From: Arion vulgaris
Lineage: Eukaryota; Mollusca; Gastropoda; Stylommatophora; Arionidae
Direction of reading: 5' to 3'
NCBI GenBank assembly: GCA_020796225.1
Contig: CM036753.1
Location: 85,036,941 to 85,100,940, forward strand
Length of the DNA: 64,000 nt
The position numbers and the translations under genes were made by a program. The notes beneath the pieces were generated by a model. That model ran no database searches. It was not told the origin of the DNA and worked only from the letters and a program-made list of their open reading frames with translations. This document shows positions 27,601 to 34,100 of this stretch, in pieces. The first letter of the stretch is position 1; every line of letters begins with the position of its first letter.

Positions 27601-29124
27601 GTTGAAGGAGAAGACATAATATATTCATAATGAATATTTTAATAACTGTGGATGCTTTCTACAAAAATATAAATATTATTACATCACAAATATTTGCATA
27701 CAAAGAAATTCACATTGCTCTCTGTGTGAATCCAATGGTTAGATTAAAAACAAGATCTTCACATATCTCCATACAGTATTCTGCAAACAGGCAACTTCAA
27801 GTTTTCAATTTGTCTGGCCAATGCTTAAAGATAAAATAGTTGCACCAGAGAGATATGAAAAATTAGCACCAAGACAGTCATTCACATAAGAGGCTTTGAG
27901 GGATGATGTCTCAGAAGAATTATCTGAATTTTTTGGAATCAAAGAATACCTAATACTGGCATCAACGAGTAAATAAATGAGACAAAACCTAGGGGGACGT
28001 GGTATTCAAATTCACTTGCTGACACTGCGCAAGCTGTTCTTGGTCAGAACATATGTAATATCTTTCACTAACATATTATATGGAAGGTCAAAAGTTTACA
28101 CATATCTTGTTCTATCACTCTCTAGTATTCTGATCTGTACAGTAAATTTGATAGTACATAGTTGTGATATATATTATTCTTGGTCCTGATGCTGTATTGT
28201 GTATCCAGACCATCTGAAGGGTCATAAATGCACTTTGTGTAAATAAGGTGTAAATAAGGCAACTCAATTGACTATTAACATCATCAAGAACAAAATGTAG
28301 TTTCCTGAGATGTTGTTAGCGAAAGCAAACTATTCAATGGCAATATTTTTAAAGAGTTCTTGCTTGTTGCAAGAGTTTTTCTTCATCCAGCTTATGATGT
28401 CCCTTGGTGAGTTCAGAGGCAATACTTAGAAAAGCAGCATGAAATTAAATTTGATGAGCAAATCTGATCAAGGAACTGATCTGATGATAAAAAAATACTA
28501 CTAAGTAGTAAGCCCTAAAAATGAAGAAAATGTATATAATTATAAAAAATATAGTATTAAGTGGACAATAACCAATACATTACAGATGTTATAGATATAT
28601 AAAGACAATACAAAGCCTGTCAATAACTTACTGCTTGAGCTTTTATGTCAGTTTCAACAGCAGTCTTATTTTTATTGGCAGCTTTCAGAAAAAATTGATA
28701 TTGATAATGTAAATATCTCACACAAAAATAATAAAATCTCAGCTAATATAATAGACCTAATTAATAAATAATATTTCCCATATCCTTTTCAGACCTTAGG
28801 GTATGAAGAGTCTGTCACTTCACATTTCTAGGCCCTAGTGTGCAGAAGATAGGAGGGTCAATTCTTTTAATCACATGTGGAATGTCGAGTGTGGGAATGG
28901 ACCCATAACGCTCTTGTGTACGAATCAACAGGCGAACGCTTATGCATTACACTAATCCGTCCCACATCTTTACTCCTGAATAATGAAGATTCCTATTTTA
29001 CTTATTGAACTAAATCATAGATTACAAAACTGTTTAAAGTAAGTTACTATCTGTTGATGTCTTTATACTTTAGTCAGTATTCACTTTTACTGAAAATTAC
29101 CATTCTTTGGTCATCGGTGTCCAT
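539..29124 (-). CDS. TARS1: Threonyl-tRNA synthetase, cytosolic (20 coding exons, complete locus)
   Basis: Class II synthetase that charges tRNA-Thr with threonine in the cytosol. The exons add up to about 698 codons; the human protein is about 720. Domain order is: charged N-terminus, TGS-like domain (about residues 30-125), editing domain with HSSAH and CRGPH (about 126-255), catalytic core (about 300-585), anticodon-binding domain (about 590-698). The zinc ligands known from ThrRS are present: Cys in MNCPGH, His in QDDAHIF, His in VIIHRAV. The motif 2 region is [10 protein letters not shown] and motif 3 is GSVERL. Exon phases agree throughout except exon 13, which lacks one base. Coding exons, first to last: 29124-29091, 28681-28632, 27595-27420, 25190-25075, 23489-23363, 21826-21709, 21068-21004, 20656-20578, 20398-20252, 18255-18157, 16782-16687, 16542-16472, 15217-15056, 14216-14079, 13881-13804, 11416-11316, 10426-10325, 3573-3501, 1749-1635, 687-539. 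Identity is secure; exons 1 and 2 are tentative. Confidence 0.93.
688..1634. other. TARS1 intron, nothing recognised
   Basis: AT-rich sequence with short open frames only. No repeat match to the rest of the window. Confidence 0.6.
1635..1749 (-). CDS. TARS1: TARS1 exon 19
   Basis: Anticodon-binding domain. It encodes [11 protein letters not shown] and [17 protein letters not shown], a strongly conserved ThrRS segment. The acceptor is TTTTGTAG and the donor GTGAGT. Confidence 0.93.
2135..2370. repeat. Unclassified interspersed repeat, copy 1
   Basis: This stretch has two blocks. 2135-2292, read in reverse complement, matches 22705-22870. 2293-2370, read forward, matches 20140-20205 and the reverse complement of 22475-22530. 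The copies are clearly diverged, with many substitutions and small gaps. I see no coding potential, terminal repeat or tRNA-like box. Confidence 0.5.
2459..2709 (+). mobile_element. SINE family A, full copy
   Basis: The head is CGAGTGGTTACCGGGGCCC, the core contains GTAAAGAATAG and CATGTCGTAAGAGGCGACTA, and the 3' end is a GAAGAAGAAG tail. A perfect 9-bp target-site duplication AGACATTAG lies at 2450-2458 and 2710-2718, so both ends are defined. There are five other copies in this window. Confidence 0.85.
3501..3573 (-). CDS. TARS1: TARS1 exon 18
   Basis: Encodes [12 protein letters not shown] and DDYAQK, the junction between the catalytic core and the anticodon-binding domain. The acceptor is TTGCAG and the donor GTGAGT. 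The first base completes a codon split with exon 17. Confidence 0.92.
4224..4476 (+). mobile_element. SINE family C copy
   Basis: Contains AGCAAAGAATAGTACCACTG, a CATAAGAGGCGA core, AAATCGGATGTGCTGGCCTA, AACTGGCACAACGTACAATC and a GAAGAAGAT tail. The core matches family A, but the middle third differs. I saw no clear target-site duplication. Confidence 0.75.
4696..8766 (+). mobile_element. I/Jockey-type LINE with endonuclease, RT and RNase H, inactivated
   Basis: Plus-strand non-LTR retrotransposon in the intron between TARS1 exons 17 and 18. The order is APE endonuclease ([25 protein letters not shown]; 5100-5730), RT ([38 protein letters not shown]; about 6400-7320), RNase H ([38 protein letters not shown]; 7950-8330) and a Cys/His-containing C-terminus (8490-8620). 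The 3' end is GAAGAAGAAGAAGAT near 8764. Several frameshifts split the protein (near 5130, 6440, 6790, 7010, 7320 and 7690), so it is not active. No separate ORF1 was recognised upstream of the endonuclease. The RT-box change from YADD to HADD may be decay. Confidence 0.88.
8770..9190. other. TARS1 intron, nothing recognised
   Basis: Non-coding between two LINE insertions. No recognisable signal. Confidence 0.5.
9195..9645 (+). mobile_element. LINE 3' end fragment
   Basis: A frame at 9300-9536 reads [16 protein letters not shown] and later [12 protein letters not shown], the C-terminal region common in RT-only LINE proteins. Upstream, 9200-9300 is a broken RT end around YGCESWK-like sequence. 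The copy is truncated and frameshifted. Confidence 0.7.
9650..10320. other. TARS1 intron, nothing recognised
   Basis: AT-rich; ATAATCAAATTC-type low-complexity stretches. No family identified. Confidence 0.5.
10325..10426 (-). CDS. TARS1: TARS1 exon 17
   Basis: Carries catalytic motif 3 ([10 protein letters not shown]) and the zinc-ligand His in VIIHRAVLG, ending at FGGKW. The acceptor is TTTACAG and the donor GTATGT. Confidence 0.93.
10562..10594. repeat. (CA)n / poly-A simple repeat
   Basis: A run of about ten CA units is followed directly by about 13 A. Confidence 0.85.
10650..11215 (-). mobile_element. LINE 3' end fragment
   Basis: The minus strand reads [21 protein letters not shown] and then RRILKISWT, and further on [13 protein letters not shown]. 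These are the RT tail and C-terminal region seen in many decayed LINE copies here. Frames are broken, and it is the same general tail type as 19190-19660 and 46385-46650. Confidence 0.68.
11316..11416 (-). CDS. TARS1: TARS1 exon 16
   Basis: Catalytic core segment [11 protein letters not shown] and [11 protein letters not shown], which is nearly invariant in ThrRS. The acceptor is CCCATAG and the donor GTGAGT. Confidence 0.93.
11670..11922 (+). mobile_element. LINE 3' end (RNase H LINE tail)
   Basis: The sequence is the reverse complement counterpart of 53212-53460. Both read through a TWA-LRHWN and VVFVVER region and end at a CATAACATAACATAAC tail. The first ~30 bases are less certain. It is a short 3' fragment only. 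Confidence 0.65.
11997..12249 (+). mobile_element. SINE family A, full copy
   Basis: Has the same head, core and GAAGAAGAAG tail as 2459-2709. The 9-bp target-site duplication TAGATATTT lies at 11988-11996 and 12250-12258. A LINE fragment begins directly after it. Confidence 0.85.
12259..13665 (+). mobile_element. LINE fragment with RNase H domain, (GAA)n tail
   Basis: 3' part of an I/Jockey-type LINE. RNase H motifs are VYTDGSAF (about 12650), [15 protein letters not shown] (about 12840) and [20 protein letters not shown] (about 12970). After a MITE insertion at 13260-13394 it resumes with a Cys/His segment ([17 protein letters not shown]) and ends GAAGAAGAAGAAGAAT near 13657. One frameshift near 12780 splits the RNase H domain. 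It is a different subfamily from 4696-8766 but has the same tail type. Confidence 0.82.
13260..13394. mobile_element. TTAA-flanked MITE (piggyBac-like) inside a LINE
   Basis: A 135-bp element with perfect 14-bp terminal inverted repeats (CTCTTAGTGGACCA) flanked by TTAA at 13256-13259 and 13395-13398, the target-site signature of piggyBac elements. Inside, GCCACGCTAAGTGGCGTTT occurs twice. It is non-coding. Related ends lie at 1-52 and 23572 onward. Confidence 0.82.
13804..13881 (-). CDS. TARS1: TARS1 exon 15
   Basis: Encodes [20 protein letters not shown] and then GAFYGPK, matching the conserved GDGAFYGPK signature. The acceptor is CAACAG and the donor GTAAAC. Confidence 0.93.
14079..14216 (-). 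CDS. TARS1: TARS1 exon 14
   Basis: Encodes [15 protein letters not shown] and [10 protein letters not shown], catalytic core after motif 2. The acceptor is TTTACAG and the donor GTAAGC. Confidence 0.93.
14220..15050. other. TARS1 intron, nothing recognised
   Basis: AT-rich with stops in all frames apart from one 70-codon frame (14661-14873) without coding character. Confidence 0.5.
15056..15217 (-). CDS. TARS1: TARS1 exon 13, with a 1-bp frameshift
   Basis: Encodes LMFDHR, then [16 protein letters not shown] (motif 2 region), [20 protein letters not shown] and KDQ. It is 162 bp long where the phases of its neighbours require 163. Between the LMFDHR and RELPLR segments there are 14 bases (around 15187-15200) instead of 15, giving an in-frame TAG. 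Everything either side is well conserved, so a consensus error is likelier than a dead gene, but a real mutation cannot be excluded. Confidence 0.88.
15280..16170 (+). mobile_element. Decayed LINE RT and C-terminal fragment
   Basis: The plus strand holds scattered RT-like pieces: an LISYAGKIL block near 15340, [15 protein letters not shown] near 15545 (compare the FIDY-KAFD motif), [12 protein letters not shown] sequence near 15880, and a C-terminal segment [20 protein letters not shown] at 15960-16020. Many stops and shifts are present. Confidence 0.6.
16472..16542 (-). CDS. TARS1: TARS1 exon 12
   Basis: Encodes [20 protein letters not shown] then PGH. The Cys in MNCPGH is a known ThrRS zinc ligand. 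The acceptor is TTTCAG and the donor GTGAGT. Confidence 0.93.
16687..16782 (-). CDS. TARS1: TARS1 exon 11
   Basis: Motif 1 region: [20 protein letters not shown] and [12 protein letters not shown]. The acceptor is CAACACAG and the donor GTAAGT. Phase 0 on both sides. Confidence 0.93.
17040..17360 (-). mobile_element. LINE 3' tail fragment
   Basis: Nucleotide similarity to 19190-19420 and 46385-46640 is clear along most of its length, all on the minus strand: CAGAACTTT-TCACCC, CAGTCATCTTGATCAAATTA and ATGGTCTTCTC blocks recur in order. No intact frame. Confidence 0.6.
17620..18090 (-). mobile_element. LINE 3' end with (GAAA)n tail
   Basis: The minus strand reads [29 protein letters not shown], then [20 protein letters not shown], with the RT-tail remnant QTWTLTTND upstream. 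It ends in five GAAA units at 17621-17641. Frames shift at least twice. Confidence 0.7.
18157..18255 (-). CDS. TARS1: TARS1 exon 10
   Basis: Encodes [20 protein letters not shown] and [13 protein letters not shown], the start of the catalytic core. The acceptor is CATTAG and the donor GTAATT. Confidence 0.93.
18363..18600 (-). mobile_element. Decayed LINE 3' tail
   Basis: The minus strand resembles the tail at 17620-17830 (a weak counterpart of the AMLLDTMG block), but it has many indels. It abuts a family C SINE at 18605. Confidence 0.4.
18605..18848 (-). mobile_element. SINE family C copy
   Basis: The reverse complement has the family C landmarks in order: GCAAAGAATAGTACCACTG, AAATCAGATGTGCTGGCCTA, TCGCTTTTAGGCTCAGATCA and the GAAGAAGAAG tail at the low-coordinate end. 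Confidence 0.75.
19190..19660 (-). mobile_element. LINE RT end and tail fragment
   Basis: The minus strand at 19575-19387 reads [20 protein letters not shown] then [14 protein letters not shown], the end of a non-LTR RT. The tail continues to 19190 and is similar to 17040-17360. Truncated and frameshifted. Confidence 0.72.
20105..20205 (+). repeat. Unclassified interspersed repeat, partial copy
   Basis: Matches the second block of the repeat at 2293-2370 (ATAGAGGCA, TGTTTAGA-TCCTGAGCA, GAACTGAT in order). Confidence 0.4.
20252..20398 (-). CDS. TARS1: TARS1 exon 9
   Basis: Linker between editing and catalytic domains: [20 protein letters not shown], then [20 protein letters not shown]. The acceptor is TTTCAG and the donor GTATGG. 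Confidence 0.93.
20578..20656 (-). CDS. TARS1: TARS1 exon 8
   Basis: Carries the editing-domain signature [17 protein letters not shown]. The acceptor is ACAACAG and the donor GTGCAA, a weak but GT-type site. Confidence 0.92.
21004..21068 (-). CDS. TARS1: TARS1 exon 7
   Basis: Editing domain: [20 protein letters not shown]. The acceptor is TTAACAG and the donor GTATGT. Confidence 0.91.
21709..21826 (-). CDS. TARS1: TARS1 exon 6
   Basis: Editing domain: [20 protein letters not shown], then [18 protein letters not shown]. The acceptor is TTTCAG and the donor GTGATT. Confidence 0.92.
22475..22880. repeat. Unclassified interspersed repeat, copy 2, split by a SINE
   Basis: 22475-22530 and 22705-22870 are the two blocks of the repeat seen at 2135-2370, in opposite orientation. 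Between them lies a family B SINE (22531-22698). Confidence 0.5.
22531..22698 (+). mobile_element. SINE family B copy (tRNA-derived)
   Basis: The head contains TAGCGCGTTGGACGACGGGT and the B-box-like GGGTTCAATTCCG. The body has GGTTCTCCAGATTTA and CTCAAGTGCTTCTGGATC, followed by a short A run. Same family as 41635-41832 and 49893-50090. Confidence 0.8.
22985..23040 (+). repeat. Left arm of a ~52-bp inverted repeat
   Basis: Matches the reverse complement of 23958-24014 with few differences; the shared part includes CAATAGAATCTATTG and GGACTTGCTCTGCCCGAG. On the plus strand it reads [14 protein letters not shown], which resembles the Cys-rich end of piggyBac transposases, but that reading is weak. 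Confidence 0.55.
23363..23489 (-). CDS. TARS1: TARS1 exon 5
   Basis: Starts the editing domain with [18 protein letters not shown], including the HxxxH metal-site motif, and continues [16 protein letters not shown]. The acceptor is TTGCAG and the donor GTAAGT. Confidence 0.93.
23572..24020 (-). mobile_element. End of a piggyBac-like element
   Basis: Begins at TTAA (23572-23575) followed by CTCCTAGTGGACCAGGGC, the terminal sequence of the MITE family at 13260. The interior is AT-rich and non-coding up to the inverted-repeat arm at 23958-24014. The far end was not found. Confidence 0.5.
24080..24900 (+). mobile_element. LINE 5' end: promoter-like leader and endonuclease fragment
   Basis: 24100-24120 holds CACTTCCGGGTCGCC then AACATGGCGG, an ETS-like and a YY1-like site. 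Downstream, NVMQWNAE near 24605 and an IQET-like HTRNAPQ block near 24690 match the start of the endonuclease in the LINE at 4696-8766. It is 3'-truncated, with many stops. Confidence 0.6.
25075..25190 (-). CDS. TARS1: TARS1 exon 4
   Basis: End of the TGS domain: [20 protein letters not shown], then [11 protein letters not shown]. The acceptor is TTCGCAG and the donor GTGTGT. Confidence 0.93.
25275..26661. mobile_element. GC-rich 1.39-kb non-coding insertion with 13-bp target-site duplication
   Basis: The 13-mer TAGATCTGCTAAT occurs directly before (25262-25274) and after (26662-26674) this block. The block is much richer in G and C than its surroundings. It contains internal tandem repeats: a ~161-bp unit starting at 25768 and 25929 and partly at 26092; a ~111-bp unit with CCGATGAGTATGCT at 25606 and 25717; and a pair with CTGCTGCCTTGT at about 26276 and 26453. 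Frames of up to about 150 codons are open, but they look like a by-product of composition and resemble no protein I know. No terminal inverted repeat and no poly-A tail. Confidence 0.75.
26968..27192 (+). mobile_element. SINE family C copy
   Basis: Has GTAGCAAAGAATAGTAACACTG, CATGTCGTAAGAAGAGACTGA, AACTGGCACAACATGCAATC and a GAAGAAGAAG end. A deletion of about 20 bases removes the GCTGGCCTACTTGT part. Confidence 0.75.
27420..27595 (-). CDS. TARS1: TARS1 exon 3
   Basis: Helical N-terminal segment [20 protein letters not shown] leading into the TGS domain, [17 protein letters not shown] then [10 protein letters not shown]. The acceptor is ACATCAG and the donor GTAGTT. Confidence 0.92.
28632..28681 (-). 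CDS. TARS1: TARS1 exon 2 (probable)
   Basis: Encodes [16 protein letters not shown] and ends in phase 0 at a GTAAGT donor, matching exon 3. The acceptor TTCTGAAAG is acceptable. The Lys-rich, low-complexity content fits the extension before the TGS domain in animal ThrRS, but it is not conserved enough to prove the exon. A shorter form starting at 28664 is possible. Confidence 0.55.
28795..28970 (-). mobile_element. tRNA-derived SINE fragment
   Basis: The reverse complement reads GGATTAGTGTAATGCATAAG then CGTTCGCCTGTTGATTCGT and GGGTCCATTCCC, resembling polymerase III A and B boxes. No second copy in the window. Confidence 0.4.
29091..29124 (-). CDS. TARS1: TARS1 exon 1 / start codon (probable)
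   Basis: ATG at 29124-29122 in a good context (AAAAATGG) opens MDTDDQRM. Two donors are possible: after 29101 (GTAATT) or after 29091 (GTAAAA). Only the second is in phase with exon 2 as drawn. A CTTTCAG precedes the ATG by about 30 bases, so a 5' UTR exon may lie upstream, perhaps near 30.4 kb. Confidence 0.45.
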
Positions 29125-29996
29125 TTTTATGTTTCCTTGGATTCTAACTGAAAGAAGTAATCGGAATAAGTAATATACTTCACAAATCTGCTTACTACCG
29201 ATTGACTACAGCCAATATCACATATACAGCGGAAATTTACAAAACTATAATTACTCTATATAACCATTATCATTATATTGTGGCAGGTTATCCAATGTCT
29301 CAAATCTGAAAGAAATACAACCACAATTACTCAATGTTTAAATGTTTTGTTCACATATTGTTACACTATACAGCAAATCACATAGTATGACATAAAATGA
29401 TCTGTGTGCATGTTATTGTTTGATGAATTCTATATTATTTATGCTGTTTGGCCTCCCTTTACATTTTATAGAACTAAAACTACTTAATATTCATTTATTG
29501 TGTAATTGTTTAAAAATAATTTCAGAGAAACCAATAGAATTGGGTGGTTGATGCAATATTATGTAAACCATTGGTCTGGTTGACCTGCACACACTACAGT
29601 GCTGTTCAGTACACAACACATTCTAATTATTGACAGTGACAAGAGGGTGTTCTGACTGTTAAAAAGTCTGATTAAAAATCTAGACTACTCTACACTCTAC
29701 AGTACAGTACAGTGTTTACTAGTACTACCTATTACTACTACTAGCTATTACTTACCAAGTACATCAGTGTAACATCTGTAGTTAAGTAAATTAATAATAA
29801 TGCCACATTTATTGTATATTATATTTGTCTTACTCTTATTATTGATCATAATTTTTTATTGATGTAGTATAAGTATCGACCGTTGGTGGTAGACCGTAGA
29901 GTAGGTAGAGAGGTCAGAGGTACAATAAAATAAATTTTAAATAACAATCAATAACAACTACAACTAAATAAAAATGAAGAAATATATTATATACAG

Positions 29997-30143
29997 TTCT
30001 TTGAGTTGTGTTGTGAGTATGAAGTCAGCGGATATAAAAAAGGATTAAAAATGACACACTATCTATCAGAAGAAGCAACCAAATACGTAAAAATGTTACG
30101 AAGCAAAATTAGTCCCAAAAAATCGCTCAAAAGATTATATTAA
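29997..30143 (+). other. Unassigned open frame, possible terminal exon
   Basis: After an ACAG acceptor-like site, the plus strand reads FFELCCEYEVSGYKKGLKMT, then HYLSEEATKYVKMLRSKISP and KKSLKRLY before TAA (30141-30143). Composition is protein-like (charged, mixed), but I do not recognise it and found no partner exon. Confidence 0.25.
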
Positions 30144-30233
30144 TTTAATTGAACAACCTTTGTCTTAGAACTGAAAAATTAAAAATGTATTTTTTTTAAA
30201 AACACACTTTTTTCAATTCTGATTAAATATAAT

Positions 30234-30380
30234 CTACACACCATGTGCTTCGCTCTCAAGTAAGTCGATCTTAATTTCTTTGCAATATGAAGTAAACTTA
30301 TCCGCGATGAAAACATTGTCTGGATCTAAAAGAAAATATTTCTCATGCCTTTTCACTATAACAAACGAATGTCCATGTTT
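30234..30380 (-). other. Unassigned open frame of 48 codons
   Basis: The minus strand reads HGHSFVIVKRHEKYFLLDPD, then NVFIADKFTSYCKEIKIDLL and ESEAHGV before TAG. A TTTTCTTTTAG acceptor-like site lies inside it and a GTGTGT donor-like site near its end, so part could be an exon. It has no family I recognise. Confidence 0.25.
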
Positions 30381-30394
30381 TTAACCTTAACAAT

Positions 30395-30450
30395 CCTGTT
30401 TTCGCCATCTTATTGGTTGGTTGACGCAATATTACGTCTTGTCTCGTGTA
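30395..30450. promoter_or_regulatory. Candidate promoter core: YY1-like, CCAAT and CRE-like sites
   Basis: The plus strand has TTCGCCATCTTATTGGTTGG then TTGACGCAATATTACGTC: a YY1-like GCCATCTT, inverted CCAAT boxes (ATTGG, TTGG) and two CRE-like half sites (TGACG, ACGTC) around CAATATT. A weaker version of the last part is at 29535-29570. It lies about 1.3 kb upstream of the TARS1 start codon. Assignment to TARS1 is inference. Confidence 0.35.
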
Positions 30451-30719
30451 ATCTGTCGTCCAGACTAGATTTTGACTACACATACTACTACTGTGTTAAT
30501 TGTTATCTTATCTCTGTCCTTCATTGTTGTCTCTAACAGAAGTGGACCATTACTGCAGATAGTCCTCTTTCTTTTATTTATGCACTTGGAGTAGTGCACT
30601 AGTGGCTTATGTAGCAATTTGTAATACACGGTAACCATGTTTACGACATGCTCTGGAGAGTGCTCTGGTTTTTTTTTACTTCCCACCCCTGCACCGACGT
30701 TGGCCACGCCTGCACACAA

Positions 30720-30965
30720 AGACACCTTATCATAAGAATCAGACAAGCAAGGTTCTTCGGGCATATAATGCGAAGAGAAGGTTTCGAACATTTGGAGACT
30801 ACGGGTAAAATTCAGGGAAGGGGAGATCGTGGAAGACATAATGAGAAGATGTTGGATGGCTTGACATCATGGTTCGACAAAAAATCACGTCAGAACTGAT
30901 CACATGAACCAAGCAAAGAGAGTTGTGAAGAGACATGATCGCCTACGCCGGCAGGCATAGCACTT
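30720..30965 (+). mobile_element. LINE 3' end fragment
   Basis: Reads RIRQARFFGHIMRREGFEHL then GRGDRGRHNEKMLDGLTSWF, the C-terminal block of an RT LINE, ending in TTGATTGATTGAT near 30975. 5'-truncated. Confidence 0.7.
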
Positions 30966-31199
30966 GATTGATTGATCCCGGGATTCACACGGGCTATAAC
31001 TAGAATTACTACTAACATATTTTTCATAGTTGTAACCGAGATCAATGGTAATATCACGCAAGGTCTAAAGGACAACAAACAGCGTGTGGGTTGGTATTTG
31101 GGAAGAGCGAGCCTGCAATCTCGAACAGCTAGGGGGTATAGTAGCTACGGTTTTATCCACACAAAAAAGCAACCTCATGAAAACTATAACAAATAATCT

Positions 31200-34100
31200 A
31201 ATCGTCCCGAACTAGCAGCTGAAGCATCACACGCCTTTTAGATTGCAAGTGATCTTTATTAGCAAACCTTGCTCTATACGTCACAAAGAACTCAAAACGG
31301 TGATCGCATTTAACCGCGGCCATCGTAAATGATGATGCTCGTCCATCACGGGTGATGATGACCACACAAATTTTCATCCAAGGGAATGTTGTTGCGCTAT
31401 GTTTGTCTGTGTGTGCGTAGATGACTAGTGAGCCCGATACGGGCTTGAAATGTTCTTGTACAGTGTGGGCAAGGTATACTTGCACTTGTGGGAAATTTTA
31501 CTGCCTTTCTGTTTTGACGTCTTTGCTCCATCCGTGCTGTTCTATCTGCCTCGCAGGCCGAGGAACCGTGTCGAAGAAGTGTGCGCCAGGCTGATCTGTC
31601 TTGAGCAGCATTCTCCCAGTTGTTGACATCTATGCCAAAAGATTTCATCGAGTTCTTGAGTGTATCTTTGAATCGCTTTTTCTGCCCCCACCCCCCTGTG
31701 AGCGTTTACCACTTTGCAGCTCACCATAAAGAGTCGTTTGGGTATTCTGCAATCTGGCATTCGAGCCACATGCCCTGCCCATCTTGTCTGGGACTGCATC
31801 AAGATTGTGTAGATGCTGGGGAGAGCAGCTCTTTTAAGACCTCTGTATCTGGGATCATATCCTGCCATTTGATGTTCATTATTTTCCTAAGGCAGACTGT
31901 GTGAAAGTGGTTTAGCTTCCTTGCGTGTCTCTGATATACAGTCCAAGTTTCGCATGCGTGAAGAAGGACTGGGAGCACGACAGCTCGATATACCTTCAGT
32001 TTTGTGGCTTGGCCAATACCACATCTGTGCCAGACATTTCTATGTAGTCTGCCAAAGGTGCTGCTAGCTTTAGAGATTCTGGTATTTATTTCATCATCTA
32101 TGGTGACATTTTGGGACAGTGTGCTTCCAAGATAAGTAAATCTGTCCACTACTTTCAGTTTCTTGCCGCTTGTTGTAATATTTGGTTCGGCATATACTTT
32201 TCCAGGAGCTGGTTGGTACATGACTTTAGATTTCTCGGTACTGATGGTAAGACCAAAGTTGGAGCAGGCTTGTGAGAATCTGTTCATGCTAGTCTGGAGA
32301 TCTGCCTCAGTGTTGGCAGTTAGGGCGCAATCGTCAGCAAATAGGAGATCTCTGATGGTATCAGACTTTACTTTTGTTTTTGCATGAAGTCTCCTTGGAT
32401 TGAAGAGTTTTCCATCTGTACGATACTTGATGTTGACACCTATGTTACCATCTCTGAATGCATCTGTCAGCATGGCAGAAAACATAATGCTAAACAGAGT
32501 TGGTGCAATCACACAGCCTTGTTTGACTCCATTCAGGACGGAAAAAGGCTCTGATAGCTCGCCTTGGTCCTGCACTCTGGCGTGCATCCCTTCATGCAGC
32601 TGCTGCACAATCCTGATGAATTTTTCAGTACAGCCATATTTGGCCATGATCTTCCAGAGACCTTCTCTACTGACCGTATCAAACGCCTTGGTCAAGTCGA
32701 TGAACGCTGTGTATAGGTCACGATGTTGTTCTTGGCATTTTTTTGGCAGTTGCCTTGCCGCAAATACCATGTCTGTGGTCCCACGATTTTACGGAATCCA
32801 CACTGGCTTTCAGGAAAGAGCCCTCTGTCTAGATGAGCTGTGAGGCGGTTCAAAAGGATTCTGGCAAATATCTTTCCTGCAATAGATAGTAGGAGATGCC
32901 TCGATGGTTGTTACATTCATGTCTGTTTCCTTTTCGTTTATATAGGTGGATAATGGATGCATCTTTCATTTCTTGTGGGATGATTTCACTCTGCCATATT
33001 TGTTGGAAGATAATATGGAGCTTCTCAATGAGAATTGTGCCGCCCTCTTTGTAGATCTCTGCAGGAATTGAATCAGCACCGGGAGCCTTGCAGCTAGAAA
33101 TCTGAGAAATAGCTCTTCTTGTCTCCTCTAAGGTTGGAGTTTCATTTAATGCGTTATTTATGGGGATTTGAGGTAGGCGGTTTATAGCTATGTCATTTAT
33201 AGACGATGATTGATTTAATATGCTGTTGAAATGCTCACTCCAGCGTAGGAGAATTGTTTCCCTATCTGTCAGCAGTTTGGTTCCATCTGAGCTAAGGAGA
33301 GGGAATGATGATGGTGATGTTGGACCATAGACCGCTTTAAGTGCATGATAAAAGTTCTTCAGGTCATGACTATCCGCAAAGTTCTGAATCTCTTCTGCCT
33401 TTCTACTCAGCCATGATTCACGCATCTGGCGTAGTTTACACTGGATGGATCTGCGCAAGTTGTTAAATGCGGTTTTCTTTGATGACGATTTAGGATCATT
33501 TTGAAGCGCATTATAAAGGTTGGATTTCTCAGCCATCATTTGTTTTATTTCCACAGAGTTTTCGTCGAACCAATCGTTATGTTTCTTGGTTTCGGTGCCC
33601 AGGATCTCTGTAGCAGTGTCATATATAGATTCTCTTAGGGTTGTCCAGTTTGTATCAACATTTTGATTATCCAGAGGAATTGACTGGAGACAGTCTTCTA
33701 GTTTGTCCACCAACTTTTGCCTGATGTTTGCATTCTTGAGTTTGATGACATCTAATCTTTTGTGAGTTGTCTTTCCCTGGGGCCGCCTGGCGGGTTTGAT
33801 ATGCATATTTAGCTTAGACACAATAAGACGATGGTCGGTCCAGCATTCGGCACCACATGTAGACTTTGTGACACGAACATCCTGTCTATCTCTTTTTCTA
33901 ACAATTACATAGTCAATAAGGTGCCAGTGCCTAGAGCGGGGTGCATCCAGGATGTCCGATTGCGGGTAGGTAAACGAAAAATTGTATTTGTGACAAGTAG
34001 CTCGTGCTCTGTGCAGGTCTGAAGCAGGAGGAGCCCATTACTGTTGCTGCGGCCAACACCATACTTTCCAATCGTACCATTCCAGGAGATGTTGTCTGAG

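Noticed and set aside
28795..28970. Possible functional tRNA gene
   Set aside because: Box-like words are present, but the arms do not fold into a cloverleaf; a SINE head is likelier.
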